Position numbers and translations under genes: made by a program. Under the pieces are notes generated by a model. That model had not been told where the DNA came from and did not search any database. It saw only the letters and a list, made by a program, of their open reading frames with translations. Below are positions 25,037 through 33,901 of a stretch of 64,000 bases of DNA, piece by piece. Positions within the stretch are counted from its first letter, which is position 1. Every line of letters starts with the position of its first letter. This DNA comes from JBDWFY01 sp965275915 (GTDB taxonomy: Bacteria > Pseudomonadota > Alphaproteobacteria > Rhizobiales > Stappiaceae): positions 1,240,001-1,304,000 of the forward strand of contig CBDHYI010000007.1 in assembly GCA_965275915.1 (NCBI GenBank), written 5' to 3'.

Positions 25037-25975
25037 TCAGCCCTGTGCCACCCAATGAGAAATCAGGGACGCGGCAATGGAGATGCCGGGCGGCGTAATC
25101 AGCCCATCCGGATGGTCCCTGGCGATCATCGCCCGAACCTCATCGCGCGAGAACCAGCGGCAATCGGACAGCTCATTCCTGTCGATGGTGATGTCTGTTG
25201 AGAGCGCTTCGGAGAAACACCCGATCATGAGATTGGCCGGGAACGCCCACGGCTGGCTGGCATGATAGGCCACCCTGCCGACCTTTATTCCCGCTTCTTC
25301 CCAGGTTTCGCGCCGAACCGCGTCCTCGAGGGTTTCTCCCGGCTCGACATAACCGGCCAGCGTGGAATACATGCCTTCCATAAAGCGCTCGGTGGAGCCC
25401 ATCAGGCACCGGTCGCCATGCGTTGTCAGCATAATGACAGCCGGATCGGTGCGCGGAAAATGCAAGCCGCCGCAATGCGGACAGTCCCGCCGATAGCCCG
25501 CTTCGCTGAGATAAGTGGGTTTGCCGCAGCGCGAACAGTGCCGGTGTGTCGTATGCCAATGGATGAGTGCGCTTGCCTGGGCAAGAACCCCCAGATCGTT
25601 TTCCGGCACTTCGCCTTTCAAGGCCAGTGTTCGAAGGTTGTCCGGATACGAAGGTCCCGTATCTTCAAAGTCTTCTTCGGATAACGGAACATGGGTCGCA
25701 AAGTGATGCCAGCCGTCCCGTTCACCGAGATAAGGAGCCTCGGCCCAGTCAATGCCGAGCTTTTCCGCAACGGCGCGATTATGGAATACACTCCCGGTGG
25801 TGCGGTCAACCAGGATCTTGTTGCCGACATAAAGCGCCAGCCGGCTGTTTGCCGCTTGCTTCAGTCCGGTAAACCAGTCCGGATCGGACCGCTTTTCGCC
25901 ATGGCGGTTGAGATCATTTCCGGCAAAAGAAAAATTGAACACCAGCTCTTTCGTGGCCGAACCGAATAAACTCAT
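25037..25975 (-). CDS. nudC: NAD(+) diphosphatase / RNA decapping Nudix hydrolase
   Basis: A 312-residue NudC. A four-cysteine zinc ribbon (HCSRCGKPT and DCPHCGGLHFPR) is near residues 142-166. The Nudix box GYVEPGETLEDAVRRETWEE lies near residues 195-215. The downstream NudC signature SQPWAFPANLMIGC is near residue 230. The family hydrolyses NADH to NMNH and AMP and removes NAD caps from RNA. ATG 25975 has AGGAA 5 bp upstream; a TTG one codon earlier is also open. It lies between the EI24 gene and the HIT gene, all on the minus strand. Confidence 0.95.
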   Translation of the reverse strand: MSLFGSATKELVFNFSFAGNDLNRHGEKRSDPDWFTGLKQAANSRLALYVGNKILVDRTTGSVFHNRAVAEKLGIDWAEAPYLGERDGWHHFATHVPLSEEDFEDTGPSYPDNLRTLALKGEVPENDLGVLAQASALIHWHTTHRHCSRCGKPTYLSEAGYRRDCPHCGGLHFPRTDPAVIMLTTHGDRCLMGSTERFMEGMYSTLAGYVEPGETLEDAVRRETWEEAGIKVGRVAYHASQPWAFPANLMIGCFSEALSTDITIDRNELSDCRWFSRDEVRAMIARDHPDGLITPPGISIAASLISHWVAQG

Positions 25976-26014
25976 CAAATTTCCTGCCGGGCGGGAACCA
26001 GGGGAGGGGACATG

Positions 26015-26431
26015 TCAGACTCCCATATGTCCGATCAGCGCTTTAATCAAGTTTTCCAGCCGCGCTTCGTCCCAGGCAACCGGCGCTTCCTTGCCCCAAA
26101 CCGGCCCCGGCCAGGCCGGATCGTCCCGTACCCGCGCAATAACATGGACATGAAGCTGCGCGACCTGGTTACCCAGAGCCGCAACATTGAGTTTGTAGCA
26201 GCCTGTTGCAGATTTCAGAGCACGCGAGGCCAGCGCAATCTCGTCCATCAACTGGACCTGACCCTGCCGGTCAAGGTCGATCAGTTCCACCAGACCCGGC
26301 CGCTGCGGAACAAGCAGCAGCCATGGATAGGTCGCGTTGTTCATCAGGCGCACCGAACACAAATCAAGCGAACAAACCGCAATGCTGTCCGCTTCAAGGC
26401 GCGGGTCGAGTGTAAAGTCTTTGCTGATCAT
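26015..26431 (-). CDS. HIT-family hydrolase
   Basis: A 138-residue histidine-triad protein. The triad motif appears as QLHVHVIARVRDD (near residue 92), preceded by the GCYKLNVAALGNQVAQ segment typical of alphaproteobacterial HIT proteins. These enzymes hydrolyse nucleotidyl phosphoramidates or dinucleoside polyphosphates, but the precise substrate is unclear. The start ATG 26431 (MISKDFTLDPRLEAD) is chosen for the AAAGGGAC ribosome binding site. A longer frame to 26503 would translate across a repeat end. Ends 40 bp upstream of nudC. Confidence 0.85.
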   Translation of the reverse strand: MISKDFTLDPRLEADSIAVCSLDLCSVRLMNNATYPWLLLVPQRPGLVELIDLDRQGQVQLMDEIALASRALKSATGCYKLNVAALGNQVAQLHVHVIARVRDDPAWPGPVWGKEAPVAWDEARLENLIKALIGHMGV

Positions 26432-26482
26432 GGGCGTCCCTTTCCCGCCGCAACAATATGACGGTCCAACGTACACCAACGA

Positions 26483-26494
26483 GTCCTGAGCCTG
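26483..26494 (-). repeat. Possible degenerate end of MITE family A
   Basis: GTCCTGAGCCTG is the complement of CAGGCTCAGGAC, sharing 11 consecutive bases with the family-A terminal repeat. The flanking ATTCA part is not conserved. It lies in the leader of the HIT gene. Confidence 0.35.
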
Positions 26495-26561
26495 AAATTC
26501 CACAAAAGAATTTCTGCACTAAGACCACTTGCCAAAGCCCACCCCTTTTCTGATATAAGGG

Positions 26562-26670
26562 CGTTGGGAGGTTGGTGGTGGACGAGCCACTCGCCAACCG
26601 GGTCAGGTCCGGAAGGAAGCAGCCCCAACGAGTCGCGGCACGGGTCATCGTGCCAGCCTCCCACCCAACG
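26562..26670 (+). ncRNA. ffs: 4.5S signal recognition particle RNA
   Basis: The RNA core of the bacterial SRP, which binds Ffh and targets nascent membrane proteins. The diagnostic Ffh-binding hairpin is seen as GGTCAGGTCCGGAAGGAAGC followed by AGCC (about 26601-26624). The ends pair: CGTTGGGAGG at the 5' side with CCTCCCACCCAACG at the 3' side. Length about 109 nt, usual for the short bacterial form. It is followed by dnaX, an order common in alphaproteobacteria. End points are approximate by a few bases. Confidence 0.95.
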
Positions 26671-26841
26671 GATCGACCCGCAGAAATCCGGCTCCCCTCA
26701 AAGTCCGCGGATGATCGGAACCGGGTTCATCGGGAAACGCTCCAAGAAACGATCAAAGAGGATGCAAAATCCTCGACAGCGTTCATTCGGCCGTGGCTGA
26801 CACGCGTGTTTTGAAATGAACCGGGGCGGGCAGCGAGCGGC

Positions 26842-28770
26842 ATGGACAGCAAGACAGGCGACGAGCAGCAGCCCGAACGGGATGACCGGACCATCGATGC
26901 CTTCGGTGACGTCCCGCAAAAACCATCCTCTTCCGAACCGACGACGGGCCATCAGGACAGTGGCTACCGTGTTCTGGCGCGCAAATACCGCCCTCAGAAT
27001 TTTGGCGATCTTTATGGCCAGGAAGCGATGGTGCAGACGCTCTCAAACGCATTTGAGAGCGGTCGGATCGCCCAGGCCTGGATGCTGACCGGCGTTCGCG
27101 GCGTGGGCAAAACCACGACGGCACGTATTCTGGCGCGCGGCCTCAATTACGAGATTCCCGGAGATATCGAGCAACCGACCATCCGGCTCGAAAAGCCCGG
27201 CATCCATTGCCAGGCGATCATGGAAGGACGCCATGTCGATGTGATCGAGATGGACGCCGCGTCCCATACCGGCATCAACGATATCCGCGAAATCACGGAT
27301 GCGGCCCGCTATCGCCCGGCCACCGCGCGCTACAAAGTCTACATCATCGACGAAGTGCACATGCTGTCAAATGCCGCATTCAACGGCCTTCTGAAAACCC
27401 TGGAAGAACCGCCGGAGCATGTGAAATTCATATTCGCGACGACGGAAATCCGAAAAGTTCCCGTGACCGTGCTGTCGCGGTGCCAGCGCTTCGATTTGCG
27501 GCGCATCGATGCCGATGTCCTGATTAAACTGATGCGGCGGATTGCGGACGCCGAAAAGATCGACATCTCCGACGAAGCCCTGTCCCTGATTGCCCGGGCC
27601 GGTGAGGGATCGGCGCGGGATTCGCTGTCCCTGCTTGATCAGGCGATCGCCCATGGTGCCGGCCATATTGATGCAAAGACGGTGCGGTCGATGCTCGGCC
27701 TTGCCGACCGGGCCCGGGTGATCGATCTGTTCGAGCATGTTATGCGGGGCAACGTTTCCGCTGCGATGGAAGAACTGCAGACCCAATATCAGGTCGGCGC
27801 CGATCCGGGTGTGGTTCTCACGGATCTTGCTGAATTCGTGCATCTGGTCACCCGTCTCAAAATTGTCCCAAAATCAGGAGACGCCGCCTCTGTCACAGAA
27901 GAGGAACGGCAACGGGGGCAGGACTTTGCCAAAACGCTGTCCATCCGCGTCCTGTCCCGCGCCTGGCAGATCCTTCTCAAAGGCATTCCGGACGTGCAGG
28001 CTGCGCCAAAGCCGCTTGCAGCGGCCGATATGGTGCTGGTCAGACTGTGCTACGCGGCAGACCTTCCTTCTCCCGAAGACGCGCTGAAGCAACTTCAGGA
28101 AAGCAATGCTGACATCACCGCGCCAGCCTCGGGTTCCCCCTCCGCGCGCGCAGCGGACGCACCGGCGGCACAGGAACAGCCTGTGGACATGGACAACACG
28201 CCGCCGCCCGTTCAGGCGATTGCCTCAAGCGGCGGTTCGATGGCACTGGCGGAGCCGCACGACGATCCTGCGCCCGTGGTTGAACAGGACCCGATACCGG
28301 CGCCTTCGCAGGCGCCCCCCAACCCTGTTGAAGAAACGGGCATCCGCATTCGCTCGCTGGAAGAAGCCGCCGCACTTGCGGGCGAAAAACGCGACATACG
28401 GTTCAAGGTGGCGCTTGAAACCCAGGTCAGGATTGTCTCCTTCGAGCCGGGCCGCATCGAAATGCAACCGACCGAAACCGCGCCGCCGGGCCTGGCCGGC
28501 GATATTGGCCGCAAACTGAGCGACTGGACGGGCGAACGATGGGTGGTCATCGTTTCCCGCGAAGAAGGCGGCCCGACGCTGAAGGAAATCCGGGAGGCCA
28601 AACATCACGCGCTGCTGACGGACGCAGCAGCCGATCCGTCCGTGGCCACGATTTTGAAAACGTTCCCCGGCGCAAAAATTGTGGATGTAAAGGTCCTCAA
28701 ACGCGATGACGAAGACGGAGTAAACGACAGTCTTGCCCCCGCGGAGGCCGATGACGACGAAGACGCGTAA
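26842..28770 (+). CDS. dnaX: DNA polymerase III subunit gamma/tau
   Basis: A 642-residue clamp-loader ATPase. Walker A GVRGVGKTTTARILARG is near residue 82, Walker B is YIIDEVHMLS near residue 172, and the SRC motif is VLSRCQRFDLRRI near residue 210. The AAA+ lid and collar domain extend to about residue 410. A Pro/Ala-rich linker (430-510) and a tau-type C-terminal domain follow. The usual four-cysteine zinc module between Walker A and B is reduced to a single Cys (KPGIHCQAIMEGRHVDV), which I associate with this bacterial group. The first ATG with family-like sequence soon after is 26842. It lies downstream of ffs and upstream of ybaB. Confidence 0.96.
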   Translation: MDSKTGDEQQPERDDRTIDAFGDVPQKPSSSEPTTGHQDSGYRVLARKYRPQNFGDLYGQEAMVQTLSNAFESGRIAQAWMLTGVRGVGKTTTARILARGLNYEIPGDIEQPTIRLEKPGIHCQAIMEGRHVDVIEMDAASHTGINDIREITDAARYRPATARYKVYIIDEVHMLSNAAFNGLLKTLEEPPEHVKFIFATTEIRKVPVTVLSRCQRFDLRRIDADVLIKLMRRIADAEKIDISDEALSLIARAGEGSARDSLSLLDQAIAHGAGHIDAKTVRSMLGLADRARVIDLFEHVMRGNVSAAMEELQTQYQVGADPGVVLTDLAEFVHLVTRLKIVPKSGDAASVTEEERQRGQDFAKTLSIRVLSRAWQILLKGIPDVQAAPKPLAAADMVLVRLCYAADLPSPEDALKQLQESNADITAPASGSPSARAADAPAAQEQPVDMDNTPPPVQAIASSGGSMALAEPHDDPAPVVEQDPIPAPSQAPPNPVEETGIRIRSLEEAAALAGEKRDIRFKVALETQVRIVSFEPGRIEMQPTETAPPGLAGDIGRKLSDWTGERWVVIVSREEGGPTLKEIREAKHHALLTDAAADPSVATILKTFPGAKIVDVKVLKRDDEDGVNDSLAPAEADDDEDA

Positions 28771-28922
28771 ACAGACGGAGGACTGATCCCGGTCAAACGA
28801 CCGCTGCTTTGCCACTTGGTTGACTTTCCGGTTGAACCTGATGGCCGCTGATGCCAGATAGGACGAAAGGCACACTGCGGGCGACATCGCCGTCCGCGTT
28901 TACAGAAGATTGGAGCGATCCG

Positions 28923-29243
28923 ATGGACTTCATGAAAATGATGAAGCAGGCAAAGCAACTGCAGGAGAAAATGGGCTCTCTGCAGGAAGAAATTGCCGAA
29001 ATTGAAGTGGAAGGCACCGCCGGCGGCGGCCTGGTCACGGTCAGGCTGTCCGGCAAGGGAACCATGTCGGGCCTGTCGATCGATCCGTCGCTGTTCAAGG
29101 AGGACGATGCGGAGATTCTCGAAGACCTGATCATGGCGGCCCATAACGATGCCAAGACGAAATCCGAGGCGGCACTTCAGGAAAAGACCCAGGAACTGAT
29201 GGGCGGTATGGGCCTGCCTGCCGGTATGAAACTGCCATTCTGA
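28923..29243 (+). CDS. ybaB: YbaB/EbfC nucleoid-associated protein
   Basis: A 106-residue DNA-binding protein forming a tweezer-like dimer. It has the typical opening MDFMKMMKQAKQLQEKMGSL, then GTAGGGLVTVRLSGKG (near residue 34). The tail ends TQELMGGMGLPAGMKLPF, which is highly conserved in alphaproteobacteria. ATG 28923 lies behind TTGGAG. An upstream in-frame extension has no family resemblance. It sits between dnaX and recR as in many bacteria, 52 bp ahead of recR. Confidence 0.95.
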   Translation: MDFMKMMKQAKQLQEKMGSLQEEIAEIEVEGTAGGGLVTVRLSGKGTMSGLSIDPSLFKEDDAEILEDLIMAAHNDAKTKSEAALQEKTQELMGGMGLPAGMKLPF

Positions 29244-29294
29244 TACCTTTGAAACGATGAACAGATTGTCGAACGCACCTGAAAGTCCGGCCGG

Positions 29295-29903
29295 ATGAGC
29301 GGCCGGAACGTTGCCGGGCCGGAAATCGAACGCCTGATCCAGCTGCTTGGTAAATTACCCGGGCTCGGTCCCCGATCCGCCCGGCGCGCGGCTCTTCATC
29401 TCATCAAAAAGAAAGACCAGTTGCTCATCCCGCTGGCGCAGGCAATGGACGTCGCGGTTGACGCCATCGATGTCTGTCCAACCTGCGGCAATATCGGCAC
29501 CACAAAACCATGCGCGATCTGCAGTGACCCCGCCCGGGATCCCGGCGTCATCGTTGTGGTCGAGGATGTTTCCGATCTGTGGGCTCTGGAAAGGGCCGCA
29601 GCGATAAAGGCCCGCTATCACGTGCTGGGCGGAACATTGTCTCCGCTTGACGGCATCGGCCCGGACGATCTCAATATCGCCGGACTCGTCGAACGCGTCA
29701 GGTCCGGTGAGATCACCGAAGTGATTCTGGCGATCAACGCGACGGTGGAAGGGCAGAGCACGGCCCACTATGTCACCGATCAGCTGCGCGACCTTGAAGT
29801 GCACGTCACCCGGCTCGCCCACGGAGTTCCCGTTGGCGGTGAACTCGACTATCTGGATGAGGGCACGCTGTCCCAGGCGCTGCGGGCGCGGACCAAATTC
29901 TGA
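29295..29903 (+). CDS. recR: Recombination mediator protein RecR
   Basis: A 202-residue RecR, which with RecFO loads RecA onto gapped DNA. The helix-hairpin-helix region LGKLPGLGPRSARRAALHL is at residues 18-36. The zinc finger CPTCGNIGTTKPCAIC is at about residues 57-72. The Toprim domain includes VIVVVEDVSDLWALER near residue 81 and the conserved GGTLSPLDGIGPDDL near residue 112. Full length. ATG 29295 follows a short spacer after ybaB; the two are probably co-transcribed with dnaX. Confidence 0.96.
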   Translation: MSGRNVAGPEIERLIQLLGKLPGLGPRSARRAALHLIKKKDQLLIPLAQAMDVAVDAIDVCPTCGNIGTTKPCAICSDPARDPGVIVVVEDVSDLWALERAAAIKARYHVLGGTLSPLDGIGPDDLNIAGLVERVRSGEITEVILAINATVEGQSTAHYVTDQLRDLEVHVTRLAHGVPVGGELDYLDEGTLSQALRARTKF

Positions 29904-29931
29904 ACGCCGCACAGCCGGCTTTTGCGATCAG

Positions 29932-31578
29932 TCAGTCCGCAACAATGCCCTCCGGAGCGGTCTCCAGACGGAATGCTGCGGCCATGAGCGCTTTTGTATA
30001 ATCGGTCTTGGGCGCATCGAAAATCTGATGGGCCGGTCCCTGCTCGACAACCTTGCCCTGACGCATGACGATGACATCGTTGGCCAGCGCCCGAACCACC
30101 TTGAGATCGTGGCTGATGAACAGATAGGCCAGATTATGAGCCCGCTGCAGATCCCGCAAAAGATCCACCACCTGCGCCTGTACGCTCATATCCAGCGCCG
30201 ATGTCGGCTCGTCGAGCATGACGAATTTCGGCTCAAGCACCATCGCACGGGCAATTGAGATACGCTGACGCTGGCCGCCGGAAAATTCATGCGGATACCG
30301 GTGCCGCGTCTCCGGATCGATCCCCACTTCCTCAAGCGCTTTCACCACCCGGCGGTCCCGCTCTTCGGGGGATACATCACTGGCGTGGATCAGCAGACCT
30401 TCCCCGACGATTTCGGCAACGCTCATGCGAGGCGAGAGCGATCCGAACGGGTCCTGGAAGACGATCTGCATGTCGTGGCGCAGCGGCCGCATTTCCTTCC
30501 AGGAATTGCCCTGCAGGTTTTTGCCCTGATAGACAATCCGTCCTTCGGAAGAAATCATCCTCAAAAGCGCCATCCCGAGCGTCGTTTTTCCGGAACCGGA
30601 CTCGCCGACAACACCGAGGGTCTGTCCTTCGCGAACCTTCACGCTGACACCGTCAACCGCCTTGATGTGGTCCACCGTTCTGCGCAAAAAACCACGCTTG
30701 ATCGGGAACCAGACCTTGAGTGCATCGGTCTCCACCACAATCGGCCGACCGTGATCCGTTTGGGGCGGCTCACCCTTGGGTTCCGCCGCCAGTAAATGCT
30801 TCGTGTACGAATGATTAGGCCGCGAAAAGATCTGTTCGACCGATCCCTGCTCGACGATCCTGCCGTCTGTCATGACACAAACCCGGTCGGCGAACTTGCG
30901 GACGATGCCCAGATCGTGAGTAATAAAGAGCAGCGCCATACCCCGCTCCGCCTGCAGGTCTTTCAGCAGCTGCAGGATCTGCGCCTGCACCGTCACATCC
31001 AGCGCCGTCGTCGGTTCATCGGCAATCAGGACATCCGGCTCGTTCGCCAGAGCCATTGCGATCATGACGCGCTGACGCTGCCCTCCGGACAGCTGGTGCG
31101 GATAGCTCTCCAGGCGCTTTTCGGCATCGCGGATCCCGACCTGATTGAGAAGCTCCAGCACCCGTTCCCGCGCCTTGGTGTCACTCATCCCCCGGTGGAT
31201 TTTGAGCACCTCGGCGATCTGACGTTCGACGCTGTGCAATGGGTTGAGCGAGGACATCGGCTCCTGAAAGATCATCGAAACATCGTCCCCGCGCACATCG
31301 CGCAGGGTGGGCTCGTCGGCTTTCAGGATGTCTTTACCTCTGTAGAAAATTTCCCCGGTCGGGTGGCTCGCTGCGGGATAGGGCAGAAGTTTCAGGATCG
31401 ACAGGGCGGAAACGGATTTGCCCGAACCGGACTCGCCGACAAGCGCCAGCGTTTCGCCCTTTGCGATTTCAAAGGAAATCCGGTCGACCGCCAGATTGGT
31501 ATTATCGCCCTGTTTAAACAGGACCGACAAATCCCTGACGGAGATGATTGGCCCGGTGTCGGCGTTGTTGTTCGTCAT
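29932..31578 (-). CDS. yejF: Peptide ABC transporter ATP-binding protein, fused double-ATPase type (YejF)
   Basis: A 548-residue protein with two ABC ATPase domains in one chain. The first has GESGSGKS (near residue 40), LSGGQRQRVMIAMAL and LIADEPTTALD. The second has GESGSGKTTLG (near residue 325), FSGGQRQRISIARA and VMLDEPTSALD. Both carry the oligopeptide-transporter C-terminal extension. YejABEF imports peptides such as microcin C. The gene is last in the minus-strand operon, 12 bp after the permease. Its 3' end converges with recR. Confidence 0.93.
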   Translation of the reverse strand: MTNNNADTGPIISVRDLSVLFKQGDNTNLAVDRISFEIAKGETLALVGESGSGKSVSALSILKLLPYPAASHPTGEIFYRGKDILKADEPTLRDVRGDDVSMIFQEPMSSLNPLHSVERQIAEVLKIHRGMSDTKARERVLELLNQVGIRDAEKRLESYPHQLSGGQRQRVMIAMALANEPDVLIADEPTTALDVTVQAQILQLLKDLQAERGMALLFITHDLGIVRKFADRVCVMTDGRIVEQGSVEQIFSRPNHSYTKHLLAAEPKGEPPQTDHGRPIVVETDALKVWFPIKRGFLRRTVDHIKAVDGVSVKVREGQTLGVVGESGSGKTTLGMALLRMISSEGRIVYQGKNLQGNSWKEMRPLRHDMQIVFQDPFGSLSPRMSVAEIVGEGLLIHASDVSPEERDRRVVKALEEVGIDPETRHRYPHEFSGGQRQRISIARAMVLEPKFVMLDEPTSALDMSVQAQVVDLLRDLQRAHNLAYLFISHDLKVVRALANDVIVMRQGKVVEQGPAHQIFDAPKTDYTKALMAAAFRLETAPEGIVAD

Positions 31579-31590
31579 CTCAAGCCGTCC

Positions 31591-32775
31591 CTAAGCCAGT
31601 GTCTTTCGCGGATCGAATGCATCACGCACCGCTTCGCCGATGAAAATCAGCAGACTCAGCATCACCGATATGATGATGAACCCGGTGATCCCGAGCCACG
31701 GCGCCTGGAGATTGTTTTTCCCTTGCGCCAGCAGTTCACCCAGTGAGGGCGAGCCGGGCGGCAGGCCGAAGCCGAGGAAATCAAGCGCCGTCAGCGTCGT
31801 GATCGACCCGTTCAGAATGAAGGGCATGAAGGTCAGCGTGGCCACCATTGCATTCGGCAGCAGGTGCCGGCGCATAATCGTTCCGTTCGATACACCGAGC
31901 GCCCGGGCCGCGTTGATATATTCGAAGTTCCGGCCGCGCAAAAACTCAGCCCTGACGACACCGACAAGCGCAACCCAGGAAAAGGCCAGGAGAATGCCGA
32001 ACAATATCCAGAAGCCGGGCGTCAGGAACGACGAAATAATCAGGATCAGATAGAGTGTCGGGACGGCTGTCCAGATCTCGATAAAGCGCTGAAACCCAAG
32101 ATCGACCCAACCGCCGTAATATCCCTGAACAGCGCCGGCGGTTACGCCGATGACGGAGGATGCAATGGTCAGAACGAAGCCGAAAAGCACGGATATCCGA
32201 AAGCCGTAAATCATGCGCGCCATGACATCCCTGCCCTGATCGTCCGTACCGAGCCAGTTCCAGTTGCCCAGCACACAGTTGGGGTCGTTTTCTCCCTCCG
32301 GATAGCTCTGGCAGCGCTCCTGCCTGTCCATCGTCCAGAATGGCGGAGCCGGGGCCGGGACTGGCAGTTCGTTATTCACCGTCCGGTACGAATAACGGAT
32401 CGGGGGCCAGAGCATCCAACCATTGGCGTTGATTTCATCCTGGATGAAGGGATCGCGATAATCCGTGACCGCATAGAACCCTCCGAATTTTTCCTCCGGA
32501 TAGTCGACCAAGACCGGTGAGAGCAGTTCGCCCTGATATGAAACCAGAAGCGGCCGGTCGTTGGCAATGAATTCCGCCAGCAGCGTGAGGATGAACAGGA
32601 CCAGGAAAATCCAAAGCGACCAGTATCCCCGACTGTGGGACCGGAAATTCAGCCAACGCCGCTGATTGAGCGGCGACATCTTGAGCCGGCGCTTCTTGCC
32701 TTCCCGCGCCGCGTCGGGAGCGGTTGGCGATGGCGCCGCCGGCGCCTCGGTTCGCCGAATGGTCCGCTGATCCAT
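31591..32775 (-). CDS. yejE: Peptide ABC transporter permease (YejE)
   Basis: A 394-residue DppC-type inner-membrane permease. The basic N-terminus (residues 1-45) has the family segment SPLNQRRWLNFRSHSRGYWS, then a first helix (LWIFLVLFILTLLAEFIA). A long periplasmic insertion with YPEEKFGGFYAVTDYRDPF is characteristic of the YejE branch. The transmembrane core starts at GTDDQGRDVMARMIYGFRIS near residue 175. The cytoplasmic coupling loop is INAARALGVSNGTIMRRHLL near residue 288. It lies 2 bp from yejB. Confidence 0.92.
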   Translation of the reverse strand: MDQRTIRRTEAPAAPSPTAPDAAREGKKRRLKMSPLNQRRWLNFRSHSRGYWSLWIFLVLFILTLLAEFIANDRPLLVSYQGELLSPVLVDYPEEKFGGFYAVTDYRDPFIQDEINANGWMLWPPIRYSYRTVNNELPVPAPAPPFWTMDRQERCQSYPEGENDPNCVLGNWNWLGTDDQGRDVMARMIYGFRISVLFGFVLTIASSVIGVTAGAVQGYYGGWVDLGFQRFIEIWTAVPTLYLILIISSFLTPGFWILFGILLAFSWVALVGVVRAEFLRGRNFEYINAARALGVSNGTIMRRHLLPNAMVATLTFMPFILNGSITTLTALDFLGFGLPPGSPSLGELLAQGKNNLQAPWLGITGFIIISVMLSLLIFIGEAVRDAFDPRKTLA

Positions 32776-32777
32776 GC

Positions 32778-33893
32778 CTAGACCTCCCGGCTCTCAAAAT
32801 CGATCCGGGGATCGATCCACGTGTAGGTGAGATCCGATATCAATCCGATAATGAGACCCATGAGGGAGAAGATGAACAGCGTCGCAAAGACGACCGGGTA
32901 ATCGCGGTTGATCACCGACTCAAAACCGAGCAGACCGAGGCCATCGAGCGAGAAAATCGTTTCGATCAACAAAGACCCCGCAAAGAATGCCGAAATGAAC
33001 GCACCGGGGAAACCGGCAACGATGATCAGCATCGCGTTGCGGAACACATGTCCGTAAAGCACCTGCCGCTCTGTCAGCCCTTTGGCCCGCGCTGTTTGCA
33101 CATATTGTTTCCTGATCTCGTCCAGAAACGAGTTCTTGGTCAGCAGCGTGGTCGTTGCAAAGGCCGACAGCACCATAGCGGTCATCGGCAGGGCCAGGTG
33201 CCAGAAGTAATCGCCGATTTTTCCAAGCAGCGACAGCTCATCCCAATTGTCCGAGGTCAGACCGCGCAGCGGGAACCAGTCGAAAAACGAGCCGCCGGCA
33301 AACAGGACGATCAACAGGATCGCAAACAGGAAGCCGGGGATCGCGTACCCGACGATTATGACCCCCGACGTCCAGACATCGAAACGGCTGCCGTCCTTGA
33401 CCGCTTTTCGAATGCCCAGCGGAATCGACACACAGTAGGATATGAGCGTCATCCAGAGGCCGAGGGAAATCGAGACCGGCATCTTTTCGATAATCAGATC
33501 GACAACCGGAATGTCGCGAAAATAGCTTTCCCCAAAATCGAAGCGGACATAGTTCCACAGCATAATGCCGAACCGCTCAAGCGGCGGCTTGTCGAACCCG
33601 AACTGCTTCTCAAGGTCCCTGATGAACTCCGGATCAAGCCCCTGCGCGCCGCGATATTTTGAACTGATCGCATCGCCGCCCGCACCGGTCTGGGTCTGCG
33701 CGCCCTGCCCGCCGAGATCGCCGCCGCCGCCGCTGATCCGTGCGGTTGCCGAAACGTCGTTGCCGGTCAGCTGGGCGATAACCTTTTCAACCGGTCCGCC
33801 CGGCGCAAACTGAATGATGGCGAAGTTGATTGCCATGATCCCGATAAGGGTCGGAACCATCAGCAAAAGACGGCGAAGGATATAGGCGCCCAT
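32778..33893 (-). CDS. yejB: Peptide ABC transporter permease (YejB)
   Basis: A 371-residue DppB-type permease. The start MGAYILRRLLLMVPTLIGIM is classic for the family. A glycine-rich periplasmic segment with ISGGGGDLGGQGAQTQTGAG (about residues 53-72) is an unusually flexible insert. The core includes PVSISLGLWMTLISYCVSIP near residue 142. The coupling loop reads YVQTARAKGLTERQVLYGHV near residue 262. It is 8 bp downstream of the second binding-protein gene. Confidence 0.93.
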   Translation of the reverse strand: MGAYILRRLLLMVPTLIGIMAINFAIIQFAPGGPVEKVIAQLTGNDVSATARISGGGGDLGGQGAQTQTGAGGDAISSKYRGAQGLDPEFIRDLEKQFGFDKPPLERFGIMLWNYVRFDFGESYFRDIPVVDLIIEKMPVSISLGLWMTLISYCVSIPLGIRKAVKDGSRFDVWTSGVIIVGYAIPGFLFAILLIVLFAGGSFFDWFPLRGLTSDNWDELSLLGKIGDYFWHLALPMTAMVLSAFATTTLLTKNSFLDEIRKQYVQTARAKGLTERQVLYGHVFRNAMLIIVAGFPGAFISAFFAGSLLIETIFSLDGLGLLGFESVINRDYPVVFATLFIFSLMGLIIGLISDLTYTWIDPRIDFESREV

Positions 33894-33901
33894 CGAGTTC
33901 C

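Noticed and set aside
26008..26032. GGACAT/ATGTCC hairpin at the end of the HIT gene as a terminator
   Set aside because: Six-base stem with a long loop and no U-tract, partly inside the coding end.
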